Assembly (NCBI GenBank): GCA_003522145.1
Contig: DPGD01000048.1
Span: 6,359-70,358, forward strand
Direction of reading: 5' to 3'
Source: Clostridiales bacterium
GTDB lineage: Bacteria; Bacillota; Clostridia; Oscillospirales; CAG-272
Length of the DNA: 64,000 bases
Below the pieces are notes generated by a model. It had not been told where the DNA came from. It did not search any database and saw only the letters and a list, made by a program, of their open reading frames with translations. Of the stretch, positions 53,872-62,572 are shown in pieces. The stretch's first letter is position 1; every line of letters begins with the position of its first letter. The position numbers were made by a program, and so were the translations under genes.

Positions 53872-54804
53872 GTGACAATGAGAATTGTGCTGACGAAGAA
53901 AAAAGTTTGGGATGTAGTGAAGGAATATGCCGTCATCTCCTTTGGCATCCTGCTGGTTGCAATCGGGGTTTTTTTCTTCAAATTTCCCAATAATATTTCC
54001 ACCGGCGGTGTGACGGGTCTGGCGGTGGTGCTGAACCAGATCTTTCCGGCAGTATCCGCATCCAATTTCGTGACCATTTTCAATACGGTTTTTTTGGTGA
54101 TCGGGTTCCTGTTTCTGGGGAAGGAGTCGGGAATCAAAACGGTATACGGCTCCTTTCTGCTTTCCGGTTTTTTAGAGCTGTTTGACCTGATTTTCAAGTG
54201 GAGCAATGTGCCCAAAGATTTTTTACCTTTGACCGTGACCCCATCCAACCCGAACGGTGAACCGGTTCTGGAGCTTTTTTTCGCCGTGCTTTTTCCGGCG
54301 GTAGGTGCCGCAATTCTCTTTTATCACCACGCCTCTTCCGGCGGCACGGATATTGTGGCCATGATCATTCACAAGTATACCAACATTGACAGCGGCAAGG
54401 GACTGCTGATTGCCGATGTGGTGCTGGTTTTGCTGACCTTTTACAACTTTGACCGGCACGAGATCGCATGGACTACGGGACTTTTGTCGATGGCCGGATT
54501 GATCGCCAAATCCTTGGTGGTGGACGGGGTAATAGAGAGCATCAATCAGTCCAAGTATTTTCTTATCATCACCACCCACAGGGAAGAGGTGGAAAAATAT
54601 GTCATCGAAAAGCTGAAACGCAGCGCGACGAGCTGGAAATGCGAGGGTGCCTACTCCCACAGGGAGGAGTATGCCTTGGTTACGGTCATGACCCGGGTCC
54701 AGGGGTATCATTTGCGTCGCTATATCAAATCCATAGATCCGAAGTCCTTTGTCATCGTCACCAACAGCAGTGACATTCTGGGCAAGGGCTTCAGAGAAGT
54801 ATAA
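53872..54804 (+). CDS. YitT-family membrane protein (two DUF161 units plus DUF2179)
   Basis: The 310-residue protein has about five membrane helices with the YitT signatures FFKFPNNISTGGVTGLAVVL near residue 25 and HHASSGGTDIVAMIIHKY near residue 160. A cytosolic C-terminal DUF2179 domain follows (about residues 225-305). No transport substrate is established for the family. The GTG at 53872 has AAGGA six bases upstream; an ATG at 53878 is an alternative. It lies between the Phe T-box and pheS (31-base gap), so its expression should rise when tRNA-Phe is uncharged. Confidence 0.88.
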   Translation: MTMRIVLTKKKVWDVVKEYAVISFGILLVAIGVFFFKFPNNISTGGVTGLAVVLNQIFPAVSASNFVTIFNTVFLVIGFLFLGKESGIKTVYGSFLLSGFLELFDLIFKWSNVPKDFLPLTVTPSNPNGEPVLELFFAVLFPAVGAAILFYHHASSGGTDIVAMIIHKYTNIDSGKGLLIADVVLVLLTFYNFDRHEIAWTTGLLSMAGLIAKSLVVDGVIESINQSKYFLIITTHREEVEKYVIEKLKRSATSWKCEGAYSHREEYALVTVMTRVQGYHLRRYIKSIDPKSFVIVTNSSDILGKGFREV

Positions 54805-54835
54805 GTGCGGTCAAAAGACACAGAGGAGGATGAAG

Positions 54836-55891
54836 ATGTTTGAAAAAATTTCTCGGTTGAAGGAAAATTTTAAGGAGCAGTTGGAAAAGGCTCAGAGCGC
54901 CGGAGAGGTGGAAGAACTGCGGGTCTCCTTTTTGGGAAAAAGCGGCAGTGTGACAGGACTGCTGAAAAGCATGGGCGGACTTTCGCCGGAAGACCGGAAG
55001 ACTGTGGGTCAGGCGGTCAACGAGCTGAAGGAGACGGTGGCCAAGGCTCTTGCCGACAAGCTGGAGGACCTGCGCCGGGCAGAATTGGAGAGGGAGATCG
55101 AAGCTCTGCCCGAGTTTGATGTGGCGGTTCCTCTGAATCCGGAAAGCGGTTCCTTCCATCCGATTACGCTTGTTCAGCGCCAGTGCGAGACGATTTTCAG
55201 ATCCATGGGCTTTACCGTGGAGGATTACAGCGAGATCGTGACCGACTACGAGTGCTTTGAATCGCTGAACATTCCCAAATTCCACCCGGCAAGGGATATG
55301 CAGGATACCTACTATCTGGAGAACGGACAGTTGCTGAAGTCCCAGACCTCGGCGGCCCAAAACGCCATTTACAGAAAATACAGGGATCGGCTCATCAAAG
55401 ACGGAACGCCCATCAAGGCGATCTTCCCGGGCAGATGCTTCCGGAATGAATCCACCGACGCCTGCCACGAGAACACCTTCTTCCAGATGGAGGGCGTAAT
55501 GGTGGGCAAGGATATTTCCATTTCCAACCTGATCTTTTTCATGAAGACCATGCTCTCGGAGGTCTTCCGCAGAGACATCAAGGTGCGTCTGCGCCCCGGA
55601 TTTTTCCCCTTTGTGGAGCCGGGCTTTGAATTGGACATCAACTGCCTCATTTGCGGCGGCACCGGATGCCCCTCCTGCAAGCACAGCGGGTGGCTGGAGC
55701 TGTGCCCCTGCGGCATGATCCATCCGAATGTGTTGAGGGAAGGCGGCATTGATCCCGATGTTTATACCGGGTTTGCCTTTGGTTTGGGTCTGACCCGGTT
55801 GGCAATGATGAAGTACGGTGTGAAGGACATCCGGGATCTGAACGGCGGAATGCTGTCCAATCTGGATCAGTTTACCGACGATCGGCTGTAA
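54836..55891 (+). CDS. pheS: Phenylalanyl-tRNA synthetase, alpha subunit
   Basis: PheS is the catalytic subunit of the (alpha-beta)2 enzyme that charges tRNA-Phe. The 351-residue product has an N-terminal coiled coil, then the class II core with motif 1 FHPITLVQRQCETIFRSMGF near residue 105, motif 2 FPGRCFRNESTDACHENTFFQ near residue 198 (core FRNEST) and motif 3 GFAFGLGLTRLAMMKYG near residue 310. A cysteine-rich insertion, CLICGGTGCPSC ... CPCG, near residues 270-292 looks like a zinc-binding element. The ATG at 54836 has GAGGAGG six bases ahead. Confidence 0.95.
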   Translation: MFEKISRLKENFKEQLEKAQSAGEVEELRVSFLGKSGSVTGLLKSMGGLSPEDRKTVGQAVNELKETVAKALADKLEDLRRAELEREIEALPEFDVAVPLNPESGSFHPITLVQRQCETIFRSMGFTVEDYSEIVTDYECFESLNIPKFHPARDMQDTYYLENGQLLKSQTSAAQNAIYRKYRDRLIKDGTPIKAIFPGRCFRNESTDACHENTFFQMEGVMVGKDISISNLIFFMKTMLSEVFRRDIKVRLRPGFFPFVEPGFELDINCLICGGTGCPSCKHSGWLELCPCGMIHPNVLREGGIDPDVYTGFAFGLGLTRLAMMKYGVKDIRDLNGGMLSNLDQFTDDRL

Positions 55892-55915
55892 GAAGGCGAA
55901 GGGAGGAAGACGAAG

Positions 55916-58279
55916 ATGTTTATTTCAATGAATTGGATCAAGGATTTTGTGGATTTAAGCGGATTGGATACCGACCGTCTGATTCACCAGTTCTCGCTGT
56001 CCACGGCCGAAGTTGAGAATGAAATTTTCTATAAAGGCCGGGATCTTTCCGGTGTGGTAGTCGGTGAAATTCTTTCGGTGGACCCCCATCCCGATTCCAA
56101 AAAACTGCATCTGTTGCAGGTGGATTGCGGAGAAAAGGAACCCAGTCAGGTGGTCTGCGGCGCTCCGAATGTGCGGGCAGGCATGAAAACCGCATTTGCA
56201 AAGGTCGGAGCCAGATTGGGTGAGATCACCATTTCCCCAAGAAACCTGGCCGGATATACCTCCTACGGAATGTGCTGTTCCGAAAGGGAGCTGGGCATCA
56301 GCGACAATCATGAGGGCATTATGGATCTGCCGGCAGAGCTGGTGAACGGAACCGACCTGAAAACCGTCTATGACATTGACGATGTGATTTTCGAGGTGGA
56401 CAACAAGTCCTTGACCAACCGTCCCGACCTTTGGGGACACTATGGCATTGCCAGAGAATTTGCAACTTTAGCCAACAGGCCTCTGAAGCCTTTGGAAACG
56501 GCGGATCTGGCGGTATACGACGGTCTGCCCAAGATCGATATGAAGATTGAAGACCCGCTGTGCCAGCGCTATTCCTGCCTGCGGTTTGAGAATATTTCCA
56601 AGAATGTCAGTCCGCTGAATATGCGGATACGGCTATACTATTGCGGAATGCGGGGCATCAACCTGCTGACCGACCTGACCAACTATCTGATGCTGGAAAT
56701 GGGTCAGCCCATGCACGCCTTTGACAGCCGGAAGGTGGAGAGCATTCGGATCAAGCGTTTTTCCGAACCCTTTGTTTTTCAGACCTTGGATGGGGCACAG
56801 CGGAACATTGACGAAAACACCCTGATGATCTGCAATGGGGAAAAGCCTGTGGCCATTGCCGGAATTATGGGTGGATTGGATTCGGAGATCGTGGAGGATA
56901 CCCATTCTTTAGTGCTGGAATCCGCCACCTTTGACGCCGTTTCGGTGCGGAAATCCTCTGCCCGTCTGGCTCACCGGACCGACGCTTCCATGCGGTATGA
57001 AAAATCGCTGGACCCTGAAATGACCACCGTGGCCATTGCCCGGTTTGTGAAGCTCTTACAGGATATTGACGGCGGGGTGAAGGTGACTTCTTCTCTGACC
57101 GATGAATATGCCTTCCACTACAAGCCGGTGGTGCTGAACTTTGACAAGGCCTTTGTGGATCGGTATACCGGAATAGACATCCCGTCGGAGACGATCGGAA
57201 AAACGCTGAAGGCTCTGGGCTTTGGCGTGGAAACCTCGGAGGATGGGTTCACGGTTCGGGTGCCCTCCTACAGAGCGACCAAGGACATCACCATGAAGGC
57301 TGACATCATTGAGGAGATCACCAGAATCTACGGCTACGACAACTTTGCCGTGCACACGGCCAAAGCCCCGCTGTACCCGGTTCGCCCTTTTGAGGAAAAG
57401 GCGGCGGAGGACAAGATCAAGGATCTGCTGGTCAAGCGGTATTCCCTCCATGAGCTGCACTCCTATATCTGGGCCTATTATGACGAGTGCCGGAAGCTGG
57501 GCATAGAGGTGGAGGACAACATCAAATTGGCCGGAGCCACAAACCCCAATATCGAAACGATCCGCCGCTCCATCATTCCCACGCAGCTGTGTCAGGTGCG
57601 GAACAATACCCAGTATGCCCCCTCTTTCGGAATCTTTGAGATCGGACGGGTGGTGGAAGGACTGAAGGAAAACGGCCTCTGCAACGAGAAAAAGAAGCTG
57701 GCCGTCACGCTGTTTGACAAATCGGGCGACACCGAAGAGCTTTATAGGAAGCTGATCTCCATGCTGACCTTAATTCTTGGCGAGGTGAAGCATCAGAAGC
57801 TCCGTTTTGAAAAGGCCACAGCGGATCATGCCTATATTCACCCCAAAAACTACAACAAGGTTCTTTGCGGGGAGAAGGAATTGGGCGTTGTGGGAGTGGT
57901 GCATCCCACCGTTCAGAAAAAGATCGACAAAAGAGGCACGGTTGTTTTTGCAGAGCTGGACATGGAGGTGCTGTCGGGCTTGGAGGACAAGGGTATTCAC
58001 TATGAGCGTACCTCCAGGTATCCTTCGGTGGAGGTGGACCTTTCCTTTGTGACCGATCGCTTTGATCCGATTGCAAAAGCAATTTCCGAAGCGGATTCGC
58101 CCCTGATCAAAAAGGTGGTTCTGGTGGATCGGTATGCCGACAACCAGGGCAATAAATCCATGGCCGTTCGTCTGACCTTCCTGCACGAGGAGCGGACGCT
58201 GACCAAGGAAGAAGTTATGGCGGTGGTGGATCAGATCGTGGCCGTAGCCGCCAAGGAGGGCGCTGCGCTCAAGCAGTAA
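55916..58279 (+). CDS. pheT: Phenylalanyl-tRNA synthetase, beta subunit
   Basis: PheT recognises tRNA-Phe and edits mischarged tyrosine. The 787-residue product has the N-terminal tRNA-binding EMAP-like domain (SVDPHPDSKKLHLLQVDCG near residue 50). The B3/B4 editing region comes next (MLEMGQPMHAFD near residue 257, GIMGGLDSEIV near residue 320), then the B5 domain and the catalytic-like core. The C-terminal ferredoxin-fold anticodon-binding domain has TSRYPSVEVDLSFV near residue 697. It follows pheS by 24 bases and is the last gene of the T-box unit. Confidence 0.95.
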   Translation: MFISMNWIKDFVDLSGLDTDRLIHQFSLSTAEVENEIFYKGRDLSGVVVGEILSVDPHPDSKKLHLLQVDCGEKEPSQVVCGAPNVRAGMKTAFAKVGARLGEITISPRNLAGYTSYGMCCSERELGISDNHEGIMDLPAELVNGTDLKTVYDIDDVIFEVDNKSLTNRPDLWGHYGIAREFATLANRPLKPLETADLAVYDGLPKIDMKIEDPLCQRYSCLRFENISKNVSPLNMRIRLYYCGMRGINLLTDLTNYLMLEMGQPMHAFDSRKVESIRIKRFSEPFVFQTLDGAQRNIDENTLMICNGEKPVAIAGIMGGLDSEIVEDTHSLVLESATFDAVSVRKSSARLAHRTDASMRYEKSLDPEMTTVAIARFVKLLQDIDGGVKVTSSLTDEYAFHYKPVVLNFDKAFVDRYTGIDIPSETIGKTLKALGFGVETSEDGFTVRVPSYRATKDITMKADIIEEITRIYGYDNFAVHTAKAPLYPVRPFEEKAAEDKIKDLLVKRYSLHELHSYIWAYYDECRKLGIEVEDNIKLAGATNPNIETIRRSIIPTQLCQVRNNTQYAPSFGIFEIGRVVEGLKENGLCNEKKKLAVTLFDKSGDTEELYRKLISMLTLILGEVKHQKLRFEKATADHAYIHPKNYNKVLCGEKELGVVGVVHPTVQKKIDKRGTVVFAELDMEVLSGLEDKGIHYERTSRYPSVEVDLSFVTDRFDPIAKAISEADSPLIKKVVLVDRYADNQGNKSMAVRLTFLHEERTLTKEEVMAVVDQIVAVAAKEGAALKQ

Positions 58280-58405
58280 ACAGACTTGGAAAAATCTGCT
58301 GGCGCTCCAAGGGCGTGTCGGCAGGAGCGGTTTTCGAGAAGTGACCGCAGAGAAGGGCGTTCTTTTAAAGAATTCCTTAAAATCCAATCGGCCGTTCAAC
58401 GGGTT

Positions 58406-58442
58406 CTGCCCGGAATCTTCATCGATTCCGGGCAGTTTTTTT
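58406..58442 (+). terminator. Intrinsic terminator after pheT
   Basis: CTGCCCGGAATC and GATTCCGGGCAG form a 12-bp stem followed by seven T. The other bases in the 371-base gap to the next gene show only the promoter at 58.6 kb. Confidence 0.9.
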
Positions 58443-58598
58443 GTGCATGGAAGAAAAGGGTATCGCTTGGTGCAAAGAGAAGGACGGTTCCCCCACAGAT
58501 TCAGGTCAAGATTTTCGGATATGGCGTTTTGCAATTTCTCCGGTGGTCTTCAAGAAGGGAAGGACTCCGGAAAAAACGGATAAAAACCAAAGAACCGA

Positions 58599-58627
58599 TT
58601 GACACGGAGGAAAAAAGTGTGTAAAAT
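58599..58627 (+). promoter_or_regulatory. Sigma-A promoter for the metallophosphoesterase gene
   Basis: TTGACA and TAAAAT are 17 bases apart, 24 bases before the ATG. Confidence 0.8.
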
Positions 58628-58650
58628 GAATGTAGAAGAGGGAAAGACAA

Positions 58651-59226
58651 ATGGTTTATTTCATTGCGGATACTCATTTTTACGATCGGAAATGCATACA
58701 GTACGACAACCGTCCCTTTGCCGGGGTGGAGGATATGAACGAGGCTCTGATCCGGAACTGGAACGGGGTGGTACAATCCGAGGATACGGTCTACATTGTG
58801 GGCGATTTTTCTTACGGCGTGGGGGCGGACATTGTGTCCACGGCTCAACGGTTAAAGGGGCATAAAATTCTCATAAAAGGGAACCATGACAACGATGTGA
58901 ACCTGAAATACGCTTTCGAGGAAATCTATGAATACAAAGAAGTGCCGCTTTCCAACGGCACGGTGATTCTTAGCCACTATCCCCTTTCTTCTTTTAAGGA
59001 TATGCAGAAGGGGGGCACGGTGCATATTTACGGCCATGTGCACAATTCTTTTGAAGCGAAGATCTCCAACGATGTGTATACCCGTCTGCGGGCATTGCCC
59101 GACCGGAATTATAATTTTGAAGCCTATAATGTGGGGTGTATGCAACCCTATATGGACTACACGCCCCGCACTCTTGCGGAATTGCGGGAGCGTACAAGGA
59201 AGTTTCCGCTGAAATTCGATCGGTAG
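58651..59226 (+). CDS. Calcineurin-like metallophosphoesterase
   Basis: The 191-residue phosphoesterase has all five motifs of the fold: IADTHFYD near residue 5 (D-x-H), VGDFSYG near residue 50 (GD), KGNHDND near residue 76 (GNHD), LSHYPLSSF near residue 107 (H) and IYGHVHNSF near residue 125 (GHxH). Two metal ions should be bound. Small stand-alone members of this kind are of unknown substrate. It has its own promoter, and the next gene starts 40 bases later. Confidence 0.86.
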   Translation: MVYFIADTHFYDRKCIQYDNRPFAGVEDMNEALIRNWNGVVQSEDTVYIVGDFSYGVGADIVSTAQRLKGHKILIKGNHDNDVNLKYAFEEIYEYKEVPLSNGTVILSHYPLSSFKDMQKGGTVHIYGHVHNSFEAKISNDVYTRLRALPDRNYNFEAYNVGCMQPYMDYTPRTLAELRERTRKFPLKFDR

Positions 59227-59265
59227 GTCGGTAGGAAAAAGAAGTTCTTGAAAGGAGTACAGGAT

Positions 59266-59481
59266 ATGATTTTGGTTTTGCTGACGGTTCTGCTTGGGGG
59301 AATTGTGGTTCTTTTGCTGACCGGTGCGCTTTTGGCAACGCTTTTCTGGCTCTTTGTCAAGCTTCCCTTGGGCCTTCTGCTGTTTGCTCTGGGATTGGCG
59401 CTTTGCTGTACGCTGGTTCTTTGTCCTCTTGGATGGCGCCTGTTGAAGCGGGGCTTCCGGATGATTATTCCGGGGCTTTAA
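59266..59481 (+). CDS. Small membrane protein of two helices
   Basis: The 71-residue product is almost entirely hydrophobic, with helices near residues 2-30 and 33-56 and a basic end (RLLKRGFRM). The ATG at 59266 has AAAGGAG seven bases upstream. The family is not recognised. It is probably cotranscribed with the metallophosphoesterase gene. Confidence 0.6.
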   Translation: MILVLLTVLLGGIVVLLLTGALLATLFWLFVKLPLGLLLFALGLALCCTLVLCPLGWRLLKRGFRMIIPGL

Positions 59482-59518
59482 GCGCCGGGATCGGGCTTCG
59501 GAACCTTCTTCGCACAAA

Positions 59519-59554
59519 AGAAAAAGGGACGCCGGAGGTCAACTCCGGGCGTCC
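59519..59554 (-). terminator. Intrinsic terminator overlapping the trxB stop
   Basis: On the minus strand GGACGCCCGGAG and CTCCGGCGTCC pair (with one bulge) and are followed by CTTTTTCTTTTG. The trxB stop codon lies in the loop. Confidence 0.8.
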
Positions 59555-60444
59555 AGATACCGACAGGCGGCAAGAGCGGCGACGGCGCCGTCGCCGGTGG
59601 CGGTGGTGATTTGACGGATACCCTTGGTGCGGCAGTCGCCGGCTGCGAAAACACCGGGCGTTTGGGTCAGGCAGTCTTCCCCGGCTTGAATGTAGCCGTT
59701 TTGGAGGGATACCAGCTGTTCAAAGGGTTGGTTGTCGGGTGCCAGTCCGATGGCTACGAAAACTCCGTCGGAGAAAAGCTCGGCGGGCTGTCCGTTTATA
59801 GAGAGCGCCGTGGAAATTCGTTCCCCTTCCCGTCGGAAGGAAGAAACGGTGGCAGAATAGACAAATTCGACCCGGTCGTTCTGGAAAAGCGACTCCTGCA
59901 AGCTGCGTTCTCCGGTAAGGACGGCAAGATTTTGCACCACCGTGACCTTTTTACAGGTCTTGGCAAGGAGGACCGCCTCCTGCAATGCCGAATTTCCGCC
60001 GCCGATGACGAGCACCTCTTTATTTTCAAAAAAGGCTCCGTCGCAGACGGCACAGAAGGAAATGCCGGAGCCCACCAGCTCGGATTCGCCGGGCACGCCC
60101 AAAAGCCGGTGTTTGGCTCCTGTAGCGAGAATCAGCGTTCGTCCCTCGTAGTCGGCAAATTCGCCGTGCAACAGCTTATAGTCTCCTTTGTCCTCTGCGG
60201 AGAGTATGGTGTCGATTTCCACTTCGGCTCCCAGGTTTAGAGCCTGCTCAGCCATTTTGTCGGCCAACTCCATGCCGGAAAGCACCGGATAGCCGGGATA
60301 GTTTTCAATTTTGGGGGAAAAGGTCATCTGTCCGCCAAGTCCTCCTTTTTCAAGGATCAGGACGCTTCTGCCGGCTCTTCTTGCATAGATAGCGGCGGTC
60401 AGCCCGGCGGGACCCGCCCCTACGATCAGTAAATCGTACATCAT
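59539..60444 (-). CDS. trxB: Thioredoxin reductase
   Basis: Thioredoxin reductase transfers electrons from NADPH to thioredoxin through FAD and a disulfide. The 301-residue product has the FAD motif IVGAGPAGLTAAIYARRAG near residue 7, the redox CAVC in ISFCAVCDGAFF near residue 130, the NADPH motif VIGGGNSALQEA near residue 146 and the closing FAAGDCRTKGIRQITTATGDG near residue 265. Length and motif order match low-molecular-weight TrxR. It is near nrdD, which carries its own redoxin domain. Confidence 0.95.
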   Translation of the reverse strand: MMYDLLIVGAGPAGLTAAIYARRAGRSVLILEKGGLGGQMTFSPKIENYPGYPVLSGMELADKMAEQALNLGAEVEIDTILSAEDKGDYKLLHGEFADYEGRTLILATGAKHRLLGVPGESELVGSGISFCAVCDGAFFENKEVLVIGGGNSALQEAVLLAKTCKKVTVVQNLAVLTGERSLQESLFQNDRVEFVYSATVSSFRREGERISTALSINGQPAELFSDGVFVAIGLAPDNQPFEQLVSLQNGYIQAGEDCLTQTPGVFAAGDCRTKGIRQITTATGDGAVAALAACRYLDARS

Positions 60445-60476
60445 CAGTTGTTCCTTTAGCGTTTTCTTGTTTTATG

Positions 60477-60616
60477 GGGGCTGTAAAAACCCGTTTTTTA
60501 CAGCCCTTCTAACATACCGGTCGGGATTCCGGCATAGTTGAGGCAATCTTGGTCGGTTGTGCCCACAATGGGCAACCGTCGGAGGTGTAAAAACTCGGTC
60601 AGAGTTTTACACCTCC
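60477..60616. repeat. Intergenic hairpin repeat, copy 5 (full A-B-C composite)
   Basis: Module A at 60477-60506 has GGGGCTGTAAAAA-type arms with TTTTTTACAGCCC. Module B at about 60510-60535 holds ATACCGGTC and CCGGCAT around a changed loop, then GAGGCAATCTTGGTCGG, close to the spacer at 44.66 kb. A further stem GGTTGTGCCC/GGGCAACC lies in between. Module C at 60581-60616 has GGAGGTGTAAAA, loop ACTCGGTCAGAGT, TTTTACACCTCC. It is between the trxB start and the end of the GH78-like gene, both on the minus strand. Confidence 0.85.
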
Positions 60617-60626
60617 TGTTGTTTTT

Positions 60627-62495
60627 TCAGGCTTCCAGAATGTGAAAATAGTATGCCGGCAAAGCCGACCAGCCGTGGCACAGACTTTCCACCGCCTTGG
60701 AATCCAGAATGGAATCCTCGTTTTCCCAGAAGGTGGTGGTGCCGGCGTCCAGCATTTTTTTGTATTTTGTTTTGATGTTTTCCAGGATGAAGTCCCGGTA
60801 GCCGGAATCGGTTTTCAGAAGTCCGTCATAGAGGAAGGTGGTCATGGAAAGGGAAACGGGGATCATGTCGGGATCCGTAAGAATGTTCTTTGCCAACTCC
60901 CGGTCACCAAGCCCTGCTAAGAGCGCCAAAGAGTTGCTGAGCTGGGAATATCGGTCGTGGAGGGTGTCGATCCTGTAAATGCCCTTGTCGGCAAGGAAAA
61001 AGTGTTCCTTGATGGCCTTCTTCATGCCCTCGGTTTCGGTATGCTCTCCGGTCATTTTGTCGTACATATCCGCCACATAAATATACATACAGTTTAAGGA
61101 CAGGTCATACTGCTTGGGGGTCTTGTCCTCTTTCGTGCGTCCGATCTGGGAAGCGTTGTGGGAAAGGTCTGTCCATTCGTAAAAATTCCAGAAGGGATAT
61201 TCAAAGGAGGCGATGAGTCCGTTTTCTTCAATGCGGCTCCGGAAGGTTTTCATGATCGTATCCAGCGTTCCCCGGACGATGGGAAGAAGGCTTTGGTCCT
61301 TGGTGTAGGAAAGATACTCGTAGACCTGCATCACATAGACCAAAGAGAAGAAGGGAATCGGGTAGTCCATACCTGCCGGGAAGCAGATGGACAAAAGACC
61401 ATCCGGCCGCAGCCCCTTGGAGATCAATACCAGATTGGAGCGCTGGTAGGCGCTGCCCCTGAAGGCGAAATAACCGCAGAGCATCTGGTTGCGGCTGTCC
61501 ATGGCGTAGAGGGCCTGCTCTCTGCCGGGGCAGTCCTCGTAGTGCTCATGCAAACAGCACCGCAGGGTATATACCGAGGTATCGTAGATCTTCTGCACCA
61601 GCGGATCCGCAAACTTCCGGTGGGTTTCCACTAAGGGATAGTCTGTGGGGCAGACACCGGCATACCGGATGTTCAGACCCTTGGGGCACTCGATAAAGAG
61701 GTATCGCCCGGCAATGCGGCGAAAGGTGTTCAGATAGCGGTTTTCACCCTTTTTGGCCTTATATTCCAGACTGAAATCCAGCCACCCGGGGCGCCCGTTG
61801 ACCTTTCCTCCTATCAGGCGTTCGCTGTAGAAAACGGTCAGCAGTTGCTCCTCCGGACTGTCGGCCTCCAAGAAGAAAAAGCCTACGGTTTCCTTGCCCA
61901 AGTCTATAAAATAGCCCTTGTCCGAAGGGGTGATCTTTGCTTTGACCGGTGCCTTCAGGCGCAGGGGCTTTTGCTCCCGCCAGTGAGCAAGCCCCGGTCC
62001 CTGCTCCACGCTTTCCTGATAGGGCGTTTCGCTCTTGGTGGCATCGTAGAAAAAGCTGCAGCCAAGCTGTGGAGAAATGGACTTGCAGTATCCGTTGCGG
62101 TAAAAGGGATTGATGCGGGAGAGAATGTGCCGGTCGCTCTTCAAAAGGAGATTCGTTCCTTCGTAAATGTCAAAAAGCAGAAAACCGTCGGCAGAAAGGT
62201 AGGTCTGGGTTTGTATGCCGTAGTGCCACACCGTGATGCGCAATTCATTTTCTTCCCGGCAGAATTTGGTCAGTTCGATCCGGTCAAAACGGCGGAAGTC
62301 CGGGTAGTCCGCACAGCCGGAAAAACCGGCAACCTGTCCGTTGACCCACACGGTATAGTTGCTGTCTGCGGAAATCCGCAGAAAAACCCTTCCGGTTCCT
62401 TCTGTCCGGAAACTGCCCTTGAAATCCACATAGGTGTCTTTGGCTTCAGGGTCCCCTTGCCAGATTCTGGTACCTTCTAAAATACAGCGTTTCAT
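60627..62495 (-). CDS. GH78-like alpha-L-rhamnosidase-type glycosidase
   Basis: The 622-residue product resembles bacterial alpha-L-rhamnosidases. The N-terminal half has beta-sandwich domains (SADSNYTVWVNGQVAGF near residue 42). The catalytic six-hairpin domain shows HEHYEDCPGREQALYAMDSR near residue 321, which carries the general-acid region, and AGTTTFWENEDSI near residue 590 with the base-type Glu. No signal peptide is seen, so it is cytosolic, and it is shorter than most family members (about 900). The substrate is uncertain because residues in this family vary. Confidence 0.72.
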   Translation of the reverse strand: MKRCILEGTRIWQGDPEAKDTYVDFKGSFRTEGTGRVFLRISADSNYTVWVNGQVAGFSGCADYPDFRRFDRIELTKFCREENELRITVWHYGIQTQTYLSADGFLLFDIYEGTNLLLKSDRHILSRINPFYRNGYCKSISPQLGCSFFYDATKSETPYQESVEQGPGLAHWREQKPLRLKAPVKAKITPSDKGYFIDLGKETVGFFFLEADSPEEQLLTVFYSERLIGGKVNGRPGWLDFSLEYKAKKGENRYLNTFRRIAGRYLFIECPKGLNIRYAGVCPTDYPLVETHRKFADPLVQKIYDTSVYTLRCCLHEHYEDCPGREQALYAMDSRNQMLCGYFAFRGSAYQRSNLVLISKGLRPDGLLSICFPAGMDYPIPFFSLVYVMQVYEYLSYTKDQSLLPIVRGTLDTIMKTFRSRIEENGLIASFEYPFWNFYEWTDLSHNASQIGRTKEDKTPKQYDLSLNCMYIYVADMYDKMTGEHTETEGMKKAIKEHFFLADKGIYRIDTLHDRYSQLSNSLALLAGLGDRELAKNILTDPDMIPVSLSMTTFLYDGLLKTDSGYRDFILENIKTKYKKMLDAGTTTFWENEDSILDSKAVESLCHGWSALPAYYFHILEA

Positions 62496-62524
62496 CCTTC
62501 AAACTTCTTTCGGTTCAAAAAGCA

Positions 62525-62558
62525 AGAGGTTGCCGCAGAGGCTTTTGCGGCAACCTCT
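62525..62558 (-). terminator. Intrinsic terminator after nrdD
   Basis: GAGGTTGCCGCA and TGCGGCAACCTC form a 12-bp stem. On the minus strand CTTGCTTTTTG follows; on the plus strand TTTTTT follows. Confidence 0.75.
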
Positions 62559-62572
62559 TTTTTCACCGGCTT

